From Altererythrobacter sp. TH136 (GTDB lineage Bacteria > Pseudomonadota > Alphaproteobacteria > Sphingomonadales > Sphingomonadaceae), in contig NZ_CP041409.1 of NCBI RefSeq assembly GCF_007065885.1, forward strand, positions 1,659,501 through 1,723,500: DNA of 64,000 bases, in the 5' to 3' direction. The position numbers and the translations under genes were made by a program. The notes beneath the pieces are model-generated. The model saw only the letters and a program-made list of their open reading frames with translations. It did not search any database and was not told where the DNA came from. Positions 28,005 to 35,391 of the stretch are shown here, piece by piece. The first letter of the stretch is position 1; each line of letters begins with the position of its first letter.

Positions 28005-29051
28005 ATGAGCGAAGAGGTCCTGCCCGAACCCGAAGAACGCGTCGTCCATACGCTGTCACCGGAAGAGCGGCGGCAGGATGCCCTGCGTCACCGGCCCCAC
28101 CTCAGGGCGCGGGTGCTCAGCGAGGTCGGCCCCGGCACGCGCGCGTTCGAGATCGGCAAACGGGTGCTCATCGGCGCCTACAACGACGGGTTCATCCATG
28201 CCGGGAATCTCGCCTACATGGCGATCCTGGCGATCTTTCCGTTCTTCATCCTCGGCGCGGCGATCTTTTCCCTCGTGGGCGAGGAAGCCGATCGGGCGGC
28301 CTCGATCGACGCGATCCTCTATGCCCTGCCTCCGCTGGTCGGCAACGTGATCGAACCGGTCGCACGCAGCGTGGTGCAGGACCGCAACGGCTGGTTCCTG
28401 TGGCTGGGCGCGCTGTTCGGGTTGTGGACGGTGTCCAGCCTGATCGAGACCATCCGCGACATCCTTCGCCGCGCCTATGGCACCAAGGCGGTGCACGCGT
28501 TCTGGAAGTATCGGCTGTTCTCCGCCGGTGTCATCTTCGGCGCGGTGGTGCTGTTGATGATCAGCCTGCTCGCGCAGGTGCTCATCGGGACCGCGCAGGA
28601 AGTGATCGACGCCTATCTGCCGCGGCTGAACGATGTCATCGGTGCGCTGCGGCTGTCGCGCATCGTGCCTGCGCTGGGCCTGTTCGGTTCGCTGTACCTG
28701 CTGTTCTATACACTGACCCCCAAGGCCTACCGCAGCCGGCGTTATCCCAAATGGCCGGGCGCATTGGCCACGGCGGGGTGGTGGGTGGCGGTCACGGTGG
28801 CGCTGCCGCCGGCGATCCGCAGCTTCTTCAGCTATGACGCGACTTACGGCAGCCTCGCCGGCATCATGATCGCGCTTTTCTTTTTCTATCTCGTGGGCTT
28901 AGGGATGGTCGTGGGGGCCGAGCTCAACGCGGCGCTCGCCGAGACGCCCGAGGAGGCCGAAAACCGCATCGGCCAAGCCGACAACCGCGCCCGGCACGCA
29001 GCGGCAGCCGCGCGCGAACTGAAGCGCATGCAGGAAGAGGGTATCGGATGA
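28005..29051 (+). CDS. YihY/BrkB family inner-membrane protein
   Basis: A 348-residue membrane protein with six hydrophobic segments. Family signatures include NDGFIHAGNLAYMAILAIFPFFILGAAIF, GLWTVSSLIETIRDILRRAYG and LFYTLTPKAYRSRRYPKWPGALATAGWWV. The N-terminal 45 residues are acidic and cytoplasmic, and the C-terminus is a charged helix (AAAARELKRMQEEG). Biochemical role is unsettled. The stop overlaps the fabI start by 4 bases (ATGA), so membrane lipid synthesis and this protein are translationally coupled. Confidence 0.92.
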   Translation: MSEEVLPEPEERVVHTLSPEERRQDALRHRPHLRARVLSEVGPGTRAFEIGKRVLIGAYNDGFIHAGNLAYMAILAIFPFFILGAAIFSLVGEEADRAASIDAILYALPPLVGNVIEPVARSVVQDRNGWFLWLGALFGLWTVSSLIETIRDILRRAYGTKAVHAFWKYRLFSAGVIFGAVVLLMISLLAQVLIGTAQEVIDAYLPRLNDVIGALRLSRIVPALGLFGSLYLLFYTLTPKAYRSRRYPKWPGALATAGWWVAVTVALPPAIRSFFSYDATYGSLAGIMIALFFFYLVGLGMVVGAELNAALAETPEEAENRIGQADNRARHAAAAARELKRMQEEGIG

Positions 29052-29851
29052 GCGATCTGATGGCGGGCAAGCGAGGCCTGATCATGGGCCTGGCCAACGA
29101 CAAGTCACTGGCCTGGGGCATCGCGCAAAAGCTGGCCCAGCATGGCGCCAGCCTGGCGTTTTCCTACCAGGGCGAAGCGCTGGGCAAGCGGGTGATCCCC
29201 CTGGCCGAGCAACTGGGCAGCAACTTCTGCTTCGATTGCGACGTGTCCGACATGGCCGCGCTGGACCGGGCGTTCGACACCCTGAAGGACCGCTGGGAAA
29301 CGCTCGACTTCGTGGTTCACGCGATCGGTTTTTCCGACAAGAATGAACTGCGCGGCAAGTACCTCGACACCAGCCTCGACAACTTCCTGATGACGATGAA
29401 CATCAGCGCCTACAGCCTGGTGGCGGTGGCCCAGCGCGCCGCGCGGATGATGCAGCCGGGCGCAAGCATGCTGACGCTGAGCTATTACGGCGCGGAAAAG
29501 GTGGTGCCGCACTATAACGTCATGGGCGTGGCCAAGGCGGCGCTGGAGGCGAGCGTGAAGTACCTAGCTAACGACCTCGGCCCCGATGGCATCCGCATCA
29601 ACGCGCTGTCCGCCGGGCCGATCAAGACCCTGGCTGCAAGCGGGATCGGCGATTTCCGATATATCCTCAAGTGGAACGAGCTCAACGCCCCGCTGCGCCG
29701 CAACGTGACCATCGACGATGTCGGCGGCGCGGGGCTGTACCTGCTGTCGGACCTCGCCAGTGGGGTCACCGGCGAAGTGCACCATGTCGATGCAGGGTAC
29801 CACGTGGTCGGCATGAAGCAGGAAGACGCGCCCGACATCGCGCTGAGCTGA
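29048..29851 (+). CDS. fabI: enoyl-[acyl-carrier-protein] reductase I
   Basis: A 267-residue short-chain dehydrogenase-type enzyme completing each fatty-acid elongation cycle with NADH. The N-terminal cofactor motif is GLIMGLANDKSLAWGIAQKL, FVVHAIGFSDKNELRG covers the substrate side, and the active-site Tyr-x6-Lys is in HYNVMGVAKAALEASVKYLA. Further runs are GIRINALSAGPIKTLAASGIGDF and EVHHVDAGYHVVGM. This is the target class of triclosan. Beyond the stop the sequence soon changes into the accessory RTX-remnant region. Confidence 0.96.
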   Translation: MSDLMAGKRGLIMGLANDKSLAWGIAQKLAQHGASLAFSYQGEALGKRVIPLAEQLGSNFCFDCDVSDMAALDRAFDTLKDRWETLDFVVHAIGFSDKNELRGKYLDTSLDNFLMTMNISAYSLVAVAQRAARMMQPGASMLTLSYYGAEKVVPHYNVMGVAKAALEASVKYLANDLGPDGIRINALSAGPIKTLAASGIGDFRYILKWNELNAPLRRNVTIDDVGGAGLYLLSDLASGVTGEVHHVDAGYHVVGMKQEDAPDIALS

Positions 29852-30042
29852 TCGAAGAGCTGGGTGCATGTCGAGGCCCGGTAAGCTGCTGCGGGGGACT
29901 GCGGCGCCGCTCGAAACCATCGAAAGAGAGCAACTCCGATCCGGTCATCCTTCACCTATGCAATGCGCGGGCATGAAAATGTCCATTCGCTGCACCTTGG
30001 ATGCACGCATATTAGATCGATCGATTGAACACGTCCGCCAAC
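29852..30042. other. non-coding junction between core genes and RTX region
   Basis: This stretch after fabI has no convincing gene or terminator. It contains AT-richer sequence (ATATTAGATCGATCGATTG) immediately before the truncated RTX tail that begins at 30043, so the breakpoint of a deletion or rearrangement probably lies at its end. Confidence 0.4.
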
Positions 30043-30289
30043 TACGATGCCGATGGCTCAGGCGCTGGTGAAGCCGTGCTGTCTGCGCAGGTCACCCCCG
30101 GTACCGTGATCACGCCTGCCGACATGGTGGTGACGCCGTAGGCCAGCTGATCGGTAGACGTTAAAGAAGGCCTCGCCCTCACCGGCGGGGCTTTTTGCAT
30201 GATCACGGAGCGACTGTTTCGCGCCGAAATGTCAGCCGTTCTGCTAAACGGCGCTGCTTCCTGCAAGCGGACCAGCCGCTAACGACCCC
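30043..30289 (+). pseudogene. remnant of a Calx-beta/RTX gene 3' end
   Basis: The last 32 codons and stop of an RTX-type gene survive (YDADGSGAGEAVLSAQ... ITPADMVVTP, stop at 30139-30141), differing at only a few positions from the tails of the two complete genes at 34716-34814 and 37234-37332. Homology continues past the stop through the terminator and about 95 bases further, to a CAAGCGGAxCAGCCG motif that also follows the first complete gene. Everything upstream of the tyrosine codon is missing. It shows that a third copy once existed here. Confidence 0.8.
30170..30196 (+). terminator. terminator of the RTX remnant
   Basis: GCCTCGCC / GGCGGGGC stem with a CTCACC loop and TTTTT, the degenerate version (one G-T pair) of the terminators after the two complete genes. 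Confidence 0.75.
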
Positions 30290-30387
30290 AATCTTGCCGC
30301 TTAGGGAAGGCTATACTATCAACCATTGGCGATATATGCGCTCTTAGTGGCGACCTTCGGTATGGGTGCGTTCATCTCGCAGGCGCA

Positions 30388-30837
30388 ATGGCCGCGCGCA
30401 TGGAAACCGCGCTCTCGCTTGTCGCCACTCTGGGCTCGAGTCTTGCATCCATAAAAGGTGGCTTGGAGGCCAGCTTGCCGTTCAATGACGACACTCTGCA
30501 TGTGCTGGTTGGCGTGGTTCTTCAACTTTGCGCAGCCGCAGCTTTGCGAACCTCGATCGCGACCCTCCGACCTTGGTTGATCGTACTCGCTCTGGAGATG
30601 GCAAACGAAGCGAACGACGCCATTCAGAACCTGGATCGTTGGGGTGTCGTTTGGTGGCGGGAGTGCACAGTAGACATCGCGCTCACTATGGCGCTTCCGA
30701 CCCTGCTCTATCTGTTACTCTCGCGGGGCAGTTACGTGGTTGCCAGTTCGTCCGACGATCGAGATGGCGCAGACTGTCCGACCCTGGAGGATCATTCGCT
30801 GGACCGAGCCGATTTGAGTTGCGGCCACCTAGCCTGA
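30388..30837 (+). CDS. uncharacterised membrane protein
   Basis: A 149-residue protein with at least two or three hydrophobic segments: LHVLVGVVLQLCAAAALRTSIA, LRPWLIVLALEMANEANDA and TVDIALTMALPTLLYLLLSRG. The acidic C-terminus (SSDDRDGADCPTLEDHS) would be cytoplasmic or exposed. I recall unnamed sphingomonad proteins with a similar WLIVLALE-NEANDA arrangement but cannot name the family. The start is uncertain: the frame is open upstream, and an overlapping frame at about 30326 (LAIYALLVATFGMGAF) also looks membrane-like, so a frameshift near the 5' end is possible. Confidence 0.55.
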   Translation: MAARMETALSLVATLGSSLASIKGGLEASLPFNDDTLHVLVGVVLQLCAAAALRTSIATLRPWLIVLALEMANEANDAIQNLDRWGVVWWRECTVDIALTMALPTLLYLLLSRGSYVVASSSDDRDGADCPTLEDHSLDRADLSCGHLA

Positions 30838-30908
30838 ACGAGGGTGAACAGGCTCATCAGGTTTGGTTCAACAGCGCCTGTTCAAAACTCGATGCTTAGG
30901 AGACCTCC

Positions 30909-31517
30909 ATGCGCCCAGCTGCCATTGCCCTCTCGATAGTGCTTGCCGCCGCAGGTTCGACCCCGAGCATCGCCCAGACCGGCTCGAGCTGGTCGGTTGG
31001 ACCCGACGTACGGGGGCGTAACTACTCTCACGGCGTGAGTATCGAGCGCAGCTCAACCCGAGGCCTATGGCAGACTACGATCACACCCGGTGCCGAGCTG
31101 GACGGCGTGACGGCTCCACGAGGACCCATCAGCGGCGTGATAAAGCTTCGATACCGCGTCTCCGGAGACGGCCTCAGGGCGAGCGAAGCGCCTGCGGCCA
31201 CGCCCATTCTCTCGATTTTTATTCAGAGAGCCGGAGACAACTGGTCTGCGCGCGGACGATATTCAACCTATCGCTGGTACAGCACAACGCCCTTGCCTCT
31301 CACACCTGGTGTACATTCCGTGGCGGTTTCGTTGACCCCTGATCAATGGCATTCTGTGACAGGCGCAGGTGCGAAGGATTTGCCGCGAGAGTTCTATGCC
31401 GCGCTCAGTTCACCAGGCTTGATCGGAGTAGGGTTCGGCAGCTGGGATGGCCGGATGCACGGTGTGCGCTCAATCTCACCTGTTCGATTTGAGATGATTG
31501 CCTTCGAGGTCGGTTAG
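30909..31517 (+). CDS. uncharacterised secreted protein
   Basis: A 202-residue protein with a clear Sec signal peptide (AIALSIVLAAAGSTPSIAQ) and a mature part rich in Ser, Gly and aromatic residues, suggesting a beta-sandwich (GVIKLRYRVSGDGL, GRYSTYRWYSTTPLPLTPGVHSVAVSLTPDQWHSV, GLIGVGFGSWDGRMHGVR). A good ribosome site (AGGAGA) precedes the ATG. I do not recognise the domain; carbohydrate-binding or lectin-like folds share this look. It stands alone between the tail remnant and the complete RTX genes. Confidence 0.75.
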   Translation: MRPAAIALSIVLAAAGSTPSIAQTGSSWSVGPDVRGRNYSHGVSIERSSTRGLWQTTITPGAELDGVTAPRGPISGVIKLRYRVSGDGLRASEAPAATPILSIFIQRAGDNWSARGRYSTYRWYSTTPLPLTPGVHSVAVSLTPDQWHSVTGAGAKDLPREFYAALSSPGLIGVGFGSWDGRMHGVRSISPVRFEMIAFEVG

Positions 31518-31624
31518 TGTCTGCCAATCTGGGTTTTGCTTGGAGCGGTGGCTAACGATGCTCCTCTTTCGTTCTACTCGCGGGGAATCAACAACCTTCC
31601 GACATCGTGAACAACAACTATTAG

Positions 31625-31813
31625 CTACGCCTGACATGCGCCGGCGGCCACACCCGGCGAACTGATCTCGCCAAGCTGCTGGAGCGACCGACGCATTGAG
31701 GAGCAGACACGCGGCTCAGCTACCTCGCCGAAAACATGAAATGCGGTAAATGCGGCCGGAGGGATTTCGATGCAACCCATTGCGAGGGGCCGCTGATCAC
31801 TTCGCGAGCATGA
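31625..31813 (+). pseudogene. zinc-ribbon protein remnant with internal stop
   Basis: One frame reads LRLTCAGGHTRRTDLAKLLER, an in-frame TGA at 31697-31699, then RLSYLAENMKCGKCGRRDFD and ends at TGA 31811-31813. A Cys-x2-GH element, a DLAKLLE helix and a CxxC pair resemble short two-part zinc-ribbon proteins seen in many alphaproteobacterial genomes. An upstream TAG directly precedes it, so no start codon remains. I interpret it as a decayed gene. The rest of 31518-31994 shows no gene; its last bases contain the leader and AAGG ribosome site of the next gene. Confidence 0.4.
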
Positions 31814-31994
31814 CCAGTAACTAAGTAAATTGACGTAGGGCCATTTGCTGATAGCTGCGTAAGCAGGAGCTTGCTCTCATCGCAGTGGATTCGCGTTAGC
31901 GGATAACTTCCTGAGCTCGTGCGCTTAAGACCGCGACTATCCCCGGGTCGCATCCCGAATTTCGCTCGTTAAAGCCTCTATAAGGTTATCAAAA

Positions 31995-34814
31995 ATGCCT
32001 GATATTAACATCGCGCCCAGCGGCCAAGGATATTTCGGTTACCTTGGCGAAGTAAGCGTGCCATTGTTTTTCCAAACGTTTAAGGCGGGCGGCTCGAACA
32101 TCTCGGATGTAACATTCTCAGTCGACTTAGATCAGTCACCTAATAACGCCAGTTTTATTGTGCAGATTGCCCAGGTCAACGCTGACGGTAGCATCGGTAC
32201 CATTGTTTACACCTCGGCCACTCAGATCGTCACCTATACACCTGGTGAAAGCCTAAATTACGGTGGTGGGCCGTTCCAGGATATCACCCTCAGCGGTATT
32301 AATGTGGAGGTAACTTCGGGTTCGAGTTACGTTCTTCTTTTTCGGCAGCAAGCCGATGGTGATGGTGACGATGCTTTAACGTTCAAGTGGAGTCAAAATG
32401 ACGCCTACACTGACGGATTTTTTGGTTATTCTCAATCCGCAAATCCGTCGGGCAGCCTCACATTGGATTCCGTTGGGGGCGATTTGGCTATTTCGATTAA
32501 GTTCTCAGACACCGCTCCTGTCGCTACACTGAGCATCGACGACGTAAGCCAAGCCGAAGGCAGCACCGGCGGCACCACCGCCTTCACTTTCACTGTAACT
32601 CGTTCGGGAAGCTCAGCCGGCACGGCGAGCGTGAACTACCAAGGCGTTGCAGGAACCGCCGACACTAGCGACGTTGCTGCGAACCAGGCGTTCTCGGGCA
32701 CTGTCAACTTCGCAGACGGTGAGACGTCAAAGATCATCACGATCCAGGTAAACGCCGATTACGCTATCGAAGCCGATGAAACTTTCACGATCAACCTGTC
32801 GAACCCGGTCAACGCAACGATTAGCGACGGGACCGGCGTGGGCACGATCGTCAACGATGATCAGGCTGGCCTGATCACGATCGGCAACCCGACCGTTGTC
32901 GAGGGTAACGATGGAACCACTCAGCTGGTGTACTCGGTGACCCGCTCCGGCGGCACTGGCAATATCAGCTTCACCCTGTCGACCGACAACACCGGAACCG
33001 CCACGGCTGGCTCAGACTATGTTGCTGCGACCCAGGATTATGTGCTGACTGGCGGGCAGACCGGTGCGCTGGCAAACTTCGTTGTCACCGTAAACGGCGA
33101 CTTTAATGTCGAAGCTAACGAGACCGTCGTTGTCAGCGGCTCGAACAGTTCAAACGCAGGCCTGATGTTCACCGGAGGAACCGGTACCATTCAGAACGAC
33201 GACGCGTTCGGCAACTTGTCGATCTCGAACAGTCAGCTGGTTGAAGGCGACAACGGCACCTCGCAGATGGTGTTCACCCTCACCCGCACCGACGGCTCGG
33301 CGCCGCTCTCTGTCACCGCTTCAACGCAGGACCTGCCGGGCGGCGCTACGGCTGGCACCGATTACGTGGCGAACACGCAGACCATCAACTTCGCCGCGGG
33401 CGAGACCACCAAGACTTTCTCGGTCACCATCAACGGCGACACGATCAACGAGAGCAACGAGAACTTCCAGGTCAACCTGTCGAATGCCACCGCCGGCACC
33501 ACGATCGTCCAGGGCGGCGGCATCGGCACCGGCACGGCAACCGGCACAATCCTCAACGACGATGCGACCTTCACCATCTCCGGTGCGAGCGTGGTTGAAG
33601 GCAACACGCCGGTCAGCGTTGTGCAGGTTCAGGTGTCGCGCGATCCGGCGAACAGCCAGTTTGCAACGACCTTGTACACGCAGGCAGTTGCCGGCACCGC
33701 TACGGCTGGTTCTGACTATGACGGCGGCACCACCACCGTGAACTTTGCTGCTGGTCAGTCGACGGCGTTCGTCAGCATTGCCATCGTGGGCGACCAGGTG
33801 ATCGAGCCTAACGAGACCTTCACGGTGAACCTCTACTCGAACGCCGGGCGGACCAACCTGCTGTCGAGCAGCACGGTCACCATCGTCAACGATGATGGTT
33901 CGTCGGTCACCAATGCCTTTGGCCCTGGCAACGACGTGCTCTACGCCACCAGTGCCGGCGGCGAGACCCTGGCTGGCGGCAACGGGGATGACCAGTACCT
34001 GGTCAACTCGATCGATGACGTGATCATCGAAGGCCCCAATGCCGGCTACGACACGGTGTTCACCGCATCGAGCTACACGCTCAACGGCGGGTCGTTCGTG
34101 GAGAGCCTGTCGACCCAGACCCACTCCGACACGACCAACATCAACCTGATCGGCAACTTCCACGACCAGCTGATCATCGGCAACTTCGGCGACAACGTGC
34201 TGAACGGCAATGGCGGGGTCGATACGCTGATAGGCCTGCAGGGCAATGACACCTACGTGGTCGGTGATGCAGCAGCGCAGATCATCGAGAACGCCGGCGA
34301 AGGCTATGACGTGGCCTATGCCCGGGTGTCCTACACTCTTGGCGCTGGTGTAGAGGTCGAGGCTCTCTCGACCCAGACTGTGGCTGAGACGGCAGCGATC
34401 GATCTCACCGGCAACGAGTTCAGCCAGCTGGTGATCGGCAACATGGGCGCCAACGTCCTCAACGGCGGCGGCGGTGCCGATACGCTGATCGGTCTGGGCG
34501 GCGCGGACACGTTCGCGTTCACCACGGCCCTTGGCGCGAACAACGTCGACACGATCCAGGACTTCGAAGCTGGCGTGGACCAGATCTCCCTCTCGTCCTC
34601 GATCTTCGGCAACCTGGCGACTGGCGAACTGAGCGCTACGGCGTTCACCGTCGGCACCCAGGCGACCACCGCTGATCAGCGGATCGTCTACGATCAGGCC
34701 ACCGGCAAGCTGTTCTACGATGCCGATGGCTCCGGATCAGGTGAAGCAGTGCTGTTTGCGCAGGTCGCCCCCGGCACGATCATCACGCCGGCCGACATGG
34801 TGGTGACGCCGTAA
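31995..34814 (+). CDS. Calx-beta/RTX type I secreted surface protein, copy A
   Basis: A 939-residue acidic protein without Sec signal. Residues 1-175 form an unrecognised beta-rich head (GQGYFGYLGEVSVPLFFQTF). Four Calx-beta domains follow at about 175-289, 292-402, 405-522 and 523-634, each ending in the calcium-binding NDD turn (TIVNDD, TIQNDD, TILNDD, TIVNDD). Then come RTX repeats (GGNGDDQYLV, GNGGVDTLIGLQGNDTYVV, GGGGADTLIGLGGADTF) and a serralysin-like C-terminal secretion module (DTIQDFEAGVDQISL, IVYDQATGKLFYDADGSGSGEAVLFAQ). Such proteins are exported by type I systems and act as calcium-stiffened adhesins or biofilm matrix. Residues 510-939 match copy B at every position. The likely exporter is at 43.9-48.6 kb. 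Confidence 0.9.
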   Translation: MPDINIAPSGQGYFGYLGEVSVPLFFQTFKAGGSNISDVTFSVDLDQSPNNASFIVQIAQVNADGSIGTIVYTSATQIVTYTPGESLNYGGGPFQDITLSGINVEVTSGSSYVLLFRQQADGDGDDALTFKWSQNDAYTDGFFGYSQSANPSGSLTLDSVGGDLAISIKFSDTAPVATLSIDDVSQAEGSTGGTTAFTFTVTRSGSSAGTASVNYQGVAGTADTSDVAANQAFSGTVNFADGETSKIITIQVNADYAIEADETFTINLSNPVNATISDGTGVGTIVNDDQAGLITIGNPTVVEGNDGTTQLVYSVTRSGGTGNISFTLSTDNTGTATAGSDYVAATQDYVLTGGQTGALANFVVTVNGDFNVEANETVVVSGSNSSNAGLMFTGGTGTIQNDDAFGNLSISNSQLVEGDNGTSQMVFTLTRTDGSAPLSVTASTQDLPGGATAGTDYVANTQTINFAAGETTKTFSVTINGDTINESNENFQVNLSNATAGTTIVQGGGIGTGTATGTILNDDATFTISGASVVEGNTPVSVVQVQVSRDPANSQFATTLYTQAVAGTATAGSDYDGGTTTVNFAAGQSTAFVSIAIVGDQVIEPNETFTVNLYSNAGRTNLLSSSTVTIVNDDGSSVTNAFGPGNDVLYATSAGGETLAGGNGDDQYLVNSIDDVIIEGPNAGYDTVFTASSYTLNGGSFVESLSTQTHSDTTNINLIGNFHDQLIIGNFGDNVLNGNGGVDTLIGLQGNDTYVVGDAAAQIIENAGEGYDVAYARVSYTLGAGVEVEALSTQTVAETAAIDLTGNEFSQLVIGNMGANVLNGGGGADTLIGLGGADTFAFTTALGANNVDTIQDFEAGVDQISLSSSIFGNLATGELSATAFTVGTQATTADQRIVYDQATGKLFYDADGSGSGEAVLFAQVAPGTIITPADMVVTP

Positions 34815-34932
34815 GGGCAGCTGACCGGTAGACGTTACAGAAAGGCCCCGCCCTCACCGGCGGGGCTTTTTGCATGATCACGGAGTGACTGCTTCCCACC
34901 CACTGCCAAGCCGTTCTGCTATGCGGCGATGC
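33521..34932 (+). repeat. 1,412-bp direct repeat, copy A
   Basis: From CATCGG at 33521 to GCGATGC at 34932 this block recurs at 36039-37450 with a constant offset of 2,518 bases and no insertion or deletion. I saw no mismatch where I compared lines, and the translated products and antisense frames coincide. It covers the last 430 codons, the stop, the terminator and 61 bases beyond its T-run. Such identity between genes whose 5' parts differ implies recent duplication or ongoing gene conversion. Confidence 0.92.
34845..34871 (+). terminator. rho-independent terminator of copy A
   Basis: Perfect 8-bp GCCCCGCC/GGCGGGGC stem, CTCACC loop and TTTTT run, 31 bases after the stop codon. Confidence 0.9.
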
Positions 34933-35391
34933 CTCCTGCAAGCGGAACAGCCGCGAACGACCCAAAAGCGGACATCAAGCATTCTCCGCGCATCTCACTT
35001 AGCGTGACTTCACAAGCGCCCAAGGCAACCAGCCGCACAAAGTATTGGCAAAGCCTAAATCGTCAGTGTTCCCGAAGCTATGCGGATACCGCACATACGT
35101 CGTCACCACGACGGGGATCACCTCAGGCGTCTAGTTGCATAGCGAAGAGAACTAGCAGGCTTGCGGGGGTAAAGAATGCCCTGCTCCAGGGGTCCTCAGC
35201 AGTCAGTATATTTGCTCCGAAAGAGCCTAGGAGCGGCATCTGGATCCTATGTACCAAGGTGGCACCGGTGCAGTGGCAATGTCTGCCCCTTATTGTCAGT
35301 CGTGCGCCGTTAAGGCAGTTAGGCATCAACAGATAACACAACGAGTCGCGCGGAGCAGCCGCTTAGTTGGCAGTCTAGATGAGGAGGATTT
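34933..35391 (+). other. intergenic stretch between the two Calx-beta/RTX genes
   Basis: No convincing gene. The first 30 bases match the flank of the degenerate tail at about 30259-30289. The rest is unique, of lower GC, and presumably carries the promoter and 5' leader of the second gene; it ends in a strong ribosome site (GAGGAGG) 7 bases before the ATG at 35392. The open frames seen on both strands here have no protein-like composition. Confidence 0.5.

Noticed and set aside
33321-34163. Long minus-strand frame antisense to copy A (and its counterpart at 35956-36681)
   Set aside because: GC-rich repeat coding keeps the opposite frame open; the translation has no protein-like features and no start context.
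34929-35336. 135-codon plus-strand frame between the two RTX genes
   Set aside because: Composition is Ser/Arg/Cys-rich without domain pattern, it begins inside repeat flank, and no ribosome site is seen.
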